Source of the DNA: Glandiceps talaboti
Lineage: Eukaryota > Hemichordata > Enteropneusta > Spengelidae
Length of the DNA stretch: 64,000 bases
Assembly: GCF_964340395.1 (NCBI RefSeq)
Contig: NC_135558.1
Span: 10,532,501 to 10,596,500 of the forward strand
Direction: 5' to 3'
Each line of letters begins with the position of its first letter. Position 1 is the stretch's first letter. Under the pieces are notes generated by a model that saw only the letters and a list, made by a program, of their open reading frames with translations, did no database searches and was not told the DNA's origin. This document shows positions 46,912-58,300 of the stretch, in pieces. The position numbers were made by a program, and so were the translations under genes.

Positions 46912-47127
46912 TGTTTTTACGCCTTAGCAAAAGATGAGTCAGTGTGTAGGACGATGCGTTGTGTAATGCGTAACACGTCGACACTAAATATCATAATCAA
47001 TTCACCTGAAAAAGTCTCAATACCAGCCTGAGTTGTGTGTAAAATTATAGGCTAGTGCTCAGCTGCGCGCGTTTTACTTGCAATAATTTCTAAATGAGAT
47101 CAAATGCACTAGTTTCTTTCACGTTAC

Positions 47128-47798
47128 CTTATCAGTATGGAGTTGGTATCGATCTCAACTTAGGCGGAAGTGACGTATGAGACTTGCTAGGCAACTTCCT
47201 TTAAACGTATTACACTTACAAAAACAATAGAAACAGACGAGTTCCTTTAACCATAGTGGTAGGAATTCCTTCCTATTCCCATGCTTTAACAGAAGTTGCA
47301 AGTCTAATACATCTAACCGGCTCGCTCTAGCGTAGTGGTTAGAGCTAAGGATTAGCAGTCAGACAATCATAGGGTCGAAACTCATTGGAAAGAGGGGATT
47401 TTCTGTGACCGACCCCAAACCCACGGCAAGTGTTCTACTTGATGGGTAGGCTGTATCACACAACCGTGTTCTAATTTAGGGGGACTACTAGAGTAATGAC
47501 TTGAAAACTCAGGGATGACTACTCACACGGAGCCCACAGGTGCTATGTTTCCCGAGCCTGGGTGACTCCAGTATAGCCTGTGGACTGACTGGGAAACCTT
47601 GACAGTGCCACAGCAATGTAATATGGAGCGTGCATCACATCACAGCTGTCATGAAGTCCCAAAACCTGTGACTGTGTTTATGTTTGTATTATGTCTGCAT
47701 AAAAAGAAAATCGCTAAGAGCAATTCCCAACACAAAAATGGGACAAAAATCTCCTATGTCACTTCCGTCGAAGTACGTGCCAGTGCCATACTGATAAG
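47128..47798. mobile_element. TIR element carrying a nested SINE
   Basis: CTTATCAGTATGG (47128-47140) and CGGAAGTGACGTATGAGA (47165-47182) are inverted at the far side as TCTCCTATGTCACTTCCG (47750-47767) and CCATACTGATAAG (47786-47798). The imperfect terminal repeats are therefore about 50-55 bp. The SINE-like sequence from 47318 lies inside. No transposase is visible, so it is non-autonomous or a decayed remnant. Confidence 0.65.
47318..47600 (+). mobile_element. tRNA-derived SINE
   Basis: Pol III promoter-like boxes stand at normal spacing. The A box is TAGCGTAGTGGTTAGAGC (47329-47346) and the B box GGGTCGAAACTC (47372-47383). The body that follows, with AGCCTGGGTGACTCCAG and GACTGGGAAACCTTGACAG, has no coding potential. 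The 3' end is uncertain and may run to about 47700. It is a SINE rather than a tRNA gene because the T-arm and acceptor pairing are not completed. Confidence 0.65.
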
Positions 47799-47799
47799 T

Positions 47800-49756
47800 G
47801 TAAGTGAATGAACCAGTCTATATTATTTATAAGTTTCTAAATAAATATTTTTTTTCAAACAAAAGTGTCCTTTCCCTTTAAGGAAAAGTTCAAATCTAAT
47901 TTTTGGTTGCCCTCATAGAATGGTTGATTATTATTCATGGCTGACAGAATAGCTGACACAGGCAGAGACATTTGATTGGTTGAATGACTCAAAAAATTGT
48001 AAAAGTTCAGTACCTGATGTCTCAATTCGTAAATGGTAATGATAATGACGCCTAACTGGGTGACGTAACGATGACTGGCGTTGAACTTGAAGGTGGCATG
48101 GAATGTCATTGTTTTGTCTCTATCTGTAATGAAATCTCGACTGTATTTACTAAATGTTCCTGAGCTATGTATAATCTATAGACTTTGACATCTTAAATGT
48201 ACCACAGTTTCAAAATATCATGAGTTATTTCAGAAACTTCTACCTGTATGCAGAACTAGTGTATGTTACCATATTTTGAAAAAATTGATCATTCAAGGAT
48301 GATGACGAAAAGATTTTGCAATCGACTCTGAACTTTACTTAAGCAAGAAAAGTTCGATCCAATGTCTTTCAAACTCGAAGAAAAAAAGATTTTTTTGTTA
48401 CTGATCCATCTGTTTGTTCCTCTCATCTTTTTTTTTTTTTTTTTTTTTTTTTTTGGGGGGGGGGTATACTAGCAGTGGTATTCCCCCCAGACATAAGGAT
48501 CAACTGTCTCACGGATTACAATGTCTTCCCTTCCTGCTTTTGGACTTCAAGAGGTATAGTGTACACAATGGCAGTGGGAAATCTAAATACATACAAACAA
48601 ACATAATAACATGAAGAGAAAAATTGACAACAGCAAAAAAATCCCAGTCTTTCAGAGCAAACAATATATGTTATATTTTTAGTATTCATTCAAATTCTAA
48701 TATATAATATTTAAATAATTCATAAAAATGTAGCAATAGCACCATTGGCACACACAAATAAAATTGCTATTATTTCAGTTTGTAAGCAGAGCAGTCTAAA
48801 CTTTGTGCTCAAACCATGCTATGTAAAAATAAGCACACGATGAGCATAAACGAAGGTACCACAAAAAGAACTAAAACATATCATTATTACCTTAAATGTG
48901 AACGAGAGCATGCTAATACGCTCAGCTGTGTTGGCATATCTTTTATGATTTAAAACATAATGGTAATCATAATTCGAAAATAAAGCCCTTGCATTTTTAT
49001 TATATTCGCGTGGGAATTTCTAATTACTTTCAGCAAGGAAAATATACCACGTATATATAGTTTAGACAAGCGTGCAGCGGCTTCAGGGTCTAGGTAGTTG
49101 GTTTGCTCTGCAGTGCGCAAAACGTTGTACACAGTACATTGCGCATCAACCATGAGCCTCACTTTCAGGCTCCACGTCACTTCCATTTTAATGGCTGCCG
49201 AGAAAAACAACTGCCCCTTTGAAATGAAATTTGAGAATAACTTATAGCCTAAAGCTGTTCTAATGAAAATATCTCCAGTTGCTATTACGATAGCAACAAA
49301 TATAGAATACATACACCGTTAGTTTTTTTTAAAAAGGACAAAAACCTTGATTTATGATGCTCTCATGCCATTCGCAACAGCATAAGAAAGAATGACAAAT
49401 GTGGTTCAGTAGTGTGCACAGACAAATAAAAAATATATACATCCTAATAAAATGTTCCATTGTGCCTTTTTGTACTTTTGGAAAAATGTATTCATTGATT
49501 TAATTTATCTGGACTTTGAAAAGAAAAAGTTATTTGAATAGTATTAGTAGAAGTTTAGGTTTCTCCTCAGTGTGTTTAGTTTAGTGGCACTAGGAAGTTT
49601 GATTTAGTTACATTGACCACTAGTAATATAAAGAATCTGACAATGTTATGATAAGCGTTTAACGCACACTATTGTTACTCTTGTTGGCGTATCAAATCCT
49701 TAACAATTTATGTTTATATTCAAAAATGTATAAATACGCGATGAGGCCTTAAGAAA
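47800..49756. other. Intergenic region, no gene recognised
   Basis: Contains a poly-T/poly-G run at 48428-48465 followed by GGTATACTAG...GGTATTCCCCCCAGACATA, whose end resembles 59833-59860. A 120-codon minus-strand open frame (49312-48950) has no recognised motif or clear splice pattern. Confidence 0.4.
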
Positions 49757-50096
49757 TTGTTTGCTTCCGGTCACCCAACCCCACCTAGTTTTTCACGACG
49801 ATCCTTAACTTTTATATGTTTTCAAGAAAAAAAATAAAATTGCAAAAATTGTGAAGTCTCGCAAGAAATAGTGGATGCGGAAACTGACATCAACTGAAAA
49901 AGACAATATAAAACAGTTCTTCCAATCTGTAATGGTTGTACATGTGATGAGAACAAACCAATAACACATCGATTATATGGAAAACAAAACTACCTGAATT
50001 AGACGCTCACATATGAAAATATATATATAAAAAAATAAAATAAAACATCTACCTACCCTACCTAATCTAAAATTGAGTGTAATCGGAAGCACACAA
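49757..50096 (+). mobile_element. MITE family A, full copy 2
   Basis: Left end TTGTTTGCTTCCGGTCAC; right end inverted TTGTGTGCTTCCGATTAC. The interior aligns along its whole length with 46525-46911 (GAAGTCTCGCAAGAAATAGT is identical). Both full copies point the same way, about 2.8 kb apart. Confidence 0.85.
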
Positions 50097-50851
50097 TTTT
50101 TAATAGGCCTAATAGGACGTTTTTTTGCTTATGGTTCTTGGTGGTTACTTTTGTTTCATAGTGATCTTTCTTATATTGGACCATGTCTGTAAACTGATAC
50201 ACCTCTCGTCAATTTTTCGATAAGGTATAAAAATCACATTATTACATAATTTCATGGTTACCAAAAAAAAAACAATTGGAAGCATACCAGAGTCATTGTA
50301 AATAAGTATTTTTGTGCATTCTTAATATCTCTGTCATGCATTGTCTATGCCCATTTGCTCCGAATGAACTTGAAGTTCGAGCACAGACAAGGAAAATATT
50401 TTCTCGGCTGTGGTTTGAGAGTATATTGTGTCATATGCATTTGGAGCATTGACTTTGACCACCACAATAGGACCGTAGTTACAGACTGTATCACTTTAAA
50501 AGAATATACCATTGTACTGTGGCGATAATTAAAGCTGATTTGGAGTGGTAAAGAGAATAGTCTGGTAGAAGTATAGAGTAGTGAATACTATTACTCCGTT
50601 GAAGATGCACAGCCAAGCGTTTGTTGCAAATGATCACAGGGGTGATATATTACAGCGATATATAGCATATGTGGATACAGAGCAAGCTTCTTTTCACTGA
50701 CGCCATATGCATGCACTAGCACCAGAAATAGTGTGGTATATACAAACAATTATAGAATTATAACTTGGGCATCGTCTCTGTAGAAGGAGCACGACTTTGT
50801 CAAGAACTCCTTGCAGTAGAATTATATCAAACATAGTCTTGTCCAACAGAA

Positions 50852-51010
50852 TCACATGAAACACACTGGCCCAATTTCAAATTTAAAGGCAGTCTGTTTC
50901 TCTTGAGAGATTTTCTCGTCGAAGACAACATCAATTATAGGTAGGTGGGTTATGTCTTGTGTTCGCAAAAGTAGTTTTGTTTCTTTCCATTCTCCGTCAC
51001 GACCAATTAC
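50852..51010 (-). CDS. Collagen terminal exon (COLFI end and stop)
   Basis: Reads [19 protein letters not shown], then HLPIIDV, and ends FEIGPVCFM and TGA. E-[IV]-GP-[VA]-CF is the usual COLFI C-terminus. It holds the eighth cysteine. 53 codons with the stop, phase 0 start, acceptor CATTCTAG. Confidence 0.95.
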   Translation of the reverse strand, partial: VIGRDGEWKETKLLLRTQDITHLPIIDVVFDEKISQEKQTAFKFEIGPVCFM

Positions 51011-51212
51011 CTAGAATGGTAAAGAAATAATGTTTTTTCTCTAAAATTGATATACTTCATCAGCTCATCGTACATCCTGTCAAACTGACTCTCTGTCTGT
51101 CCTCCCCTTTTGTCTGTCTCTTTTTGCCCATCGTTCTGCCTTTGTATGTATGTATGTATGTATGTATGTATGTATGTATGTATGTATGTATGTATGTATG
51201 TATGTATGTATG

Positions 51213-51243
<31 letters not shown>

Positions 51244-51286
51244 TGTATGTATGTATGTATGTATGTATGTATGTTATGTATGTATG

Positions 51287-51317
<31 letters not shown>

Positions 51318-51361
51318 TGCATGTATGTATGTATGTATGTATGTATGTATGTATGTATGTA

Positions 51362-51392
<31 letters not shown>

Positions 51393-51603
51393 ATGTATGT
51401 ATGTATGTATGTATGTATGTATGTATGTATGTAGGTAGGTATGTACGTAGGTAGGTAGGTAGGTACGTAGGTAGGTAGGTAGGTACGTACGTACGTACGT
51501 AGTTACGTACGTACGTACGTTCGTATGTATGTATGTATGTATGTATGTATGTATGTATGTATGTATGTATGTATGTATGTATGTATGTATGCCTTTCTGT
51601 CTA

Positions 51604-51664
<61 letters not shown>

Positions 51665-52154
51665 GCCTGCCTCTCTTTCTCTCTCAGTCACTGTTGTCAT
51701 TTCTATTGTGGCTACATGTGTTTCCTGGTAGGTATTTTCTCAAGACAATCGCATAATGAAGAAGAATAATAGTTAAACTCTTTATTCATGTCAAATGTAA
51801 ACGCTACTTAGTTAGATATGACATTACCTGACATTCATCCTTCAGTACACTGAGGTCTTTATTCCAATATTGCATCACTTTGGTATCCCAACCTTTGAAT
51901 TTGACGATGAGTCTGCGTTTTTTGCCATGTGTTCGCCACACTCTAGCACCATTGCAGTGAATTGTGACCTCTTGCATGACCTCTGAACTCAACAGGTGTA
52001 AGAAGTTCATTTGTGCCTTTGTGATGGAATACTGGAACTGTAACAGAGAACAAAATTCAAAGTGTTAATAGAGGAGGTAAACTACACGTTGGGTTAGATA
52101 TATTTGCAGTAGTACATAATAGTTGATTCCACCTTGCTACAACATATTAATATT

Positions 52155-52211
<57 letters not shown>

Positions 52212-55200
52212 TACATACATACATACATACATACATACATACATACACACACGCATGCACGCACATACATACATACATACATACATACATACATACATAC
52301 ATACATACATACATACACACATACATATATACACACACACTGATATACATAGATTAGACATATATCAAACAGAGATAATACGCTTTGATCTATGTGAATG
52401 TAGCAAAATGTATCATTCCTAATTAGGAAATAAGACTCGATTTTTAGATTAAAATCCATCACAATCAAATATGGAGTTTGGGGATTATTTAAGTAAAAGA
52501 TGCATCATTTTGGCAAAGATTACATCTCACTCTTCCGATGAAAGAACGTACAGACAACAGACTAGCATTGAAATGCATGAAGGCCATATTGTATGTCTGT
52601 TTTGTTATCTATCTGTGTAGAAACTTCTAATCTGGTTATTAGTTACATTTAAGATGTGATTGTCATTGCAAAACGCTGTACACCGTCGAAAAACGAAACT
52701 CAATACAATTATGTAATCCGTAGTAATGTAATCGGCTAATGCTTAACAGTCATTGGATTTAACTAAAGGCTAGTTTGTCTGAGAAAACTAAAAATAACAA
52801 TTTAAAGGAAATCTGGTAATCGTTCTCTTAAGCTGATTTCCTGAACACTAAGTCTTCGAATGTACATCTACATGACTATGGCGACAACTGTATGGTTATA
52901 AAGTACACACATTCTTAAGTTTGTAACTCATTCTTGTTGGTATTCTACACATGCGTGTTACTAACTTCCAGAGTTTAAATTGTTTCTACAACAAAACAAC
53001 CTTTATTGCATACTTATGGATTTAAGATTTTCTGTATCGATCATGAGGCGATCAAAATGCATTAGACCATACAAAAGTAAGTTGACAGTCGGTCGGTCTT
53101 GACAGAAGAGTGTTAGTTCTAAGATGTCAAAATGTTAAAGGATACATAGAGCTTCCTTAAGTAACAATGTAACACAAATTGATATATTTCCTGAAAAGGA
53201 AAGGAATAAAAAGAAAGAAAGAAATATATATATATATAAGAAAAGTGTTATAACGTTGAGCAAAAGTAATGTATTACCGTCTCTGCATTGACTGGACTTA
53301 GACAAGTCTGTCCACCTTCTGCCATCTTGCAGTTCACTTGCAGTGCATCATTTGAACATCCCAGGTTTGGATCGATCCAAAATTCACCTGGAAATAGATA
53401 CTTGATTTATAAACAGACGATGGTATCCCTTTGTTGTCATCATGAAAGAGATTATTGAGGTTTATATATCAGAATGTTATCATTACATCGTGCCACGATT
53501 TTACTGAAAAGTGACAAAATAGCTGGATGTGTAAGGAACTTCATATCAGAATTGTCTGCCTGCCTGCCTAAAAATTACCACTTTGTAGGCAAACATTTTA
53601 ATCGACCAGTACATTTTAAATATCATGATAAAGGAGAGGATCTGGTACTTGCAGATAAAAAAAAAATAAATTGCATGTCTTCCTGGGCATGTGCATGAAA
53701 AAAACGATATGGTCTGGAAATGTCAACGACACGAAGTATTTATATCAACTAACCATAAATAGATTACAGTGGATTTTACATTGTACTTGGGTGGTAAGAG
53801 ATAATCAATAATTTAGACAGCCAGGGGGACTACAAAATGACAAAGGTAAAAGATATTTATTTCATTTGAGGTTTGAAATGGAGTTAATTTTAATCCTGTT
53901 CTAATACCGTATTAATCTTCAATGTTTCCTAAATATACACTACTTGTGCAATACTACTACAAATGTGTAGGCGACATATGACGTCATCAAGATTGTATGT
54001 CTTTACGCCATCTGGATCGGTGTAGAGGTCCTTATTGCCACGCAGGGTTTTAGAGGAACAACCCTCCATTTTTGTATCTTACCACTCATCTTCTTGAATT
54101 GGTCCATCGCATTTCCTATTGGAATCTTAAGGATGACCCTTTGTTACTGTCATTACGTCATTACCTTTACATATATATCATTTTAGGAAAATTAATTTTC
54201 TTATTTCAGCACTTGTCCAAACGTGATACATACATATAACCACTGAGTACTCACAACTTGACAATTTATACAGCGCAAGTGTTTCAGTAAAAGGTGGTTC
54301 TAAAATTACCTGACAGGACAGGAGATTGTTTAGCAAATTGCATCGTCAGCCCCTGGCCAGGATAATGTAAAACATAAGCAAAGCCCCATAAACTGTGACT
54401 ATAAAATATATGTAATAATTATATAATGTTAGGTAAATCAATTATGCCAGATTATATTTATAGAGAACCGTATATCACAACTATTAATTTATGTATGATT
54501 ATGAATTATCTCTATAAATAATAATGTTTATATAGGTATTTATTATTATAATACACGAGTTATATTTATTAAATATTTTATTTATGTGACTTGAATGTCA
54601 AAAACACTGAACATTAATTCTAATCGACTTTCTTTGCATTGTAACGTTATTACTCTTTTCTTTCCGGAGTTAATTGCATGGTCATCCTGAGCGAAACATG
54701 CGCAGACATCAGCGCATAGAGTACAGAACTGGATAAACTAAGATTGATCACGTGTTTGTGAAAACATTTTTTAAAGGTTTTGCTTATTCTGTACTATAAG
54801 TTTCAATTATATTATATTTTCTATATCTTCATCAAGCTTATATATACATAAATTCTATATTTTAAATAATTGCACGGTATCCATTTGAAGGACCACAGTT
54901 ATAAATAAACATGGTTTTCACAAAGCCATTTGTTTGTGAACCTTCAAGTCGATCGAGTTATAGTACAACACCTCAAATTGACAATATTAGTATCAAGTAC
55001 AGTAGCTTAACTTTGACGTAGATGGCGAGATACCCGAGGCAAAGATCATCGGATAGGATGAATGACCGGCCATATTTGGTATTGATTGGCCGTGAAATCG
55101 TTGTTATAAAATAATGCTATATATATCAAACACCTTTTATAATGTCAGCTGAAATAATTATGTAATGTCATAATGACACTTCTTACGGTTCTTCATGTAA

Positions 55201-55289
55201 AGGGTATGGACCAATGACGATAATAACTTGATTTTATTAATATTAAATGAAGTTTGCCTAAATAATCGGATTTTGTATCTGTCTCTGTC

Positions 55290-55357
<68 letters not shown>

Positions 55358-58300
55358 GCTCGCTCTCCCCCCCCCCTCCATGTCTTTCATGTTCTCTCAT
55401 GACTCTCTCCCGCTGACTATCTGTATCTGGCCATCTGTCGTAATACAATTGCAGAACTACACTAAGAATGGTATCTTTAAATCAAAACTTACCATCACTG
55501 TCTGTAAGTTTGCACTCTACCAGATCTCGACACGTTCGAGCTGGATTTTCTCGAGATCCCGAAGGATATTTCAGACCTTTGAGGTAAGTTTCGAGGTAGT
55601 ACAGCGTAGAAATAATTTCAGATTCCTGAAAAATAATTGTAAACCAAAGCTTTGTTAGATTTTCATACAAATTTTAACACCGCGTCCGTTCTTGAACCTG
55701 TCAAGCAAATTCTTCTGAAAACCTTATTTGTTACTGCAACAGTAATGAACTAAATAGTGAAGGTAGATTTTCCAAACATTTTGAGTTTAGGAATGGTTAA
55801 ATTTCCTCGTGTATTTAATATCGCTAAATAAAAATCACGCTTATTCGCATGGTACACTAGATATACCTCTGGCAGTGTTGTTTCATACACACGATTTCAC
55901 GCTATTTCATATCTGCGATTATGAAATCTTCCCTTGCTCAAAACCTTACATAAAAGTGATCAAATTACTAGTTTAGAATGCACTAATTATAGAATGGCTC
56001 CCAACAGTCTTTAATAGAAAACCTACCTTGCTATCTCCATTTCCATCGTCATTCAGAGTAAAATAATTGCTAAAGCTATCGGCTAGCATTCTTGCTATAA
56101 TAATTTCAGTACCCTAAAATACCAAAATAAAATATCAAAGTTTAGTCAATGCAGTCAGTCAACTCATTTCAAATACGACTGAAACTAAATATCAGCTTTA
56201 ATTACATTATTATTAGATTTGTTATTATATTATTTACTTTGGAAATTAGACAACTAATTCAACAATGATTGGTTTTTTTTCCAAGTAAGTCAGGCAAACC
56301 TATATAAAGTCAGGCAAACCTATCTATAAGTATATTCAATATATTCCTTGCGCAGTACGTTCGCTCGAGATCAAAGCAAGGCAAATTGTCTCGCTGTCAG
56401 CTTGAATGTAATTTCATCCAACTTAATGAGAGTATGCATTTAGCCTTAGCAATAAAATGCAGATTTTATTCTCTGTAAATATCGCCAGATTATCTCTATA
56501 TTCCTAAAGCAACAAGTGTATCATTTGCGACAGATTTAAGATGTTGTGCCTTACGTCAACCAATCACATCTCTAGGTTTACAGTGCTATCAACCGATAGT
56601 AACATTTTGGTACAATATAAGTAAACAAATACTTACAGGCGGTCCTAGTATTCCCTGTAACAAAGAGATATGGAAAGAGTGAGAGTAATTAACAAGGTTG
56701 ATATATTGTAGTTTATAACGCTCATTGAAGTTATCAGCTTTCTAACATTTTGAACATGTTCTCTTTAGGTTAAAGTCAGACAACCACATAGTGTGTTCTT
56801 TATGCGAGAGATGTCAATGAAAATTAAATAGAACATAATGAATTAACAGTTAAATGGTTATTTTGACTATACATACATACATACTCACTCACACACACAC
56901 ATACATACATACATACACACTCTCACACACACACACATACATACATACATACATACATACATACATACATACATACATACATAATCACTCACACACATAC
57001 ATACATACATACATACACACTCACACACACATACATACATACATACATACATACATACATACATACATACATACATACATACATACATACATACATACAC
57101 ACACACGCGCGCGCACACACACACACGCACACACACACACGTAAAACAACAACAAAGAACTGAACTCGACCAATTACTGTAAAAAAAAGTATCCATGTCG
57201 AAAAACAACACGCATAGTAAACAAATCATCTCAGTATTACAACAAAAATGTTGACGTACCTGAGTTCCTTTTTCACCCTGTAAAATCAATGAAATATGAC
57301 AAATATTCTTAATAATTGAAAGACATCACCACAATGTATAAGTTCTTTTGGTGGCAATTTCACCTTATATGTGATTCATTATCACATTCAGATGATGTAT
57401 ATCTTACATAGAAGACTTAGTGTTATGTATCCAAAAACTACATCTCCATAGAATATGATTATAGCACTTCGTTATTAACTTCATACCTCGATCATTGAGA
57501 ACATTCATAGACATGCATCTCCATATAATCGTAATACTTTTGATGTATTCAAATTGAGGTCAAACTCATAGCTTTTAGGGCACGTGAATCATATGCGAAT
57601 CATTTAATGATGGGTACAGAAACAACTATCTACGAAAATGTGGAAAACCCGAGTTTTGTTGACATCTATTAGGTAGTTTTGTATCTAAAGTTACATCCGT
57701 CATAAACTAAGCCCCCAAAAAATAAGTCTCGTTTCGTTTTACTTCTGTCACCTTCAAACTACAAGAAACTTTCTACACAAATTGACCAAGCTGTAACTTT
57801 TAATTAGTTGATAATACATACCGGTGGACCGGGAGAGCCCTGGAATAGAAACAAAGGCGAAAATTGTTAACCTTAGTATCAGTTGCATATATATCGACTT
57901 AGGGTGACTTACTTCTAAAATATCTCCGACAAAATAATTTTCTATGCAGAATTCTCGTTTCTAAAGATGTGAATTCAACAACGTAAACTGTATTCATAAA
58001 TTTAGGTGGAATTTTACTAAGAATTTTGACGTAGATGCTTGGCAGTGATGAGAAGTCGTTTGTTTTTCTTAGCATAATGTAGATGGTTGATATATAAGAA
58101 CGCCAAACGCTGTAAAGCACTTACCGGTTCGCCTCGTGGGCCCTGTCAGGAAAGAGATGGGAAAAATACTTTAAATGATAAATGACACAATTGGCAAATA
58201 TTAAGAGTGATTTGCAACGTCATGTTTGTAAAGGGGACCAGTGGATTCATTTTTTCAGAGGGTTAAGTATATTTTTATAACAACAACTGAGAGAAGCGAG

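Noticed and set aside
47329-47400. Functional tRNA gene
   Set aside because: A and B boxes are present but the cloverleaf pairing cannot be completed and the sequence runs on as a SINE body.
51110-51769. Met-Tyr-Val-Cys, His-Thr-Tyr-Ile and Cys-Leu-Ser-Val repeat open frames (also at 3.5, 43.2, 45.8, 52.2 and 56.9 kb)
   Set aside because: Products of ATGT, CATA, CTGT and GA microsatellites, open in several frames on both strands.
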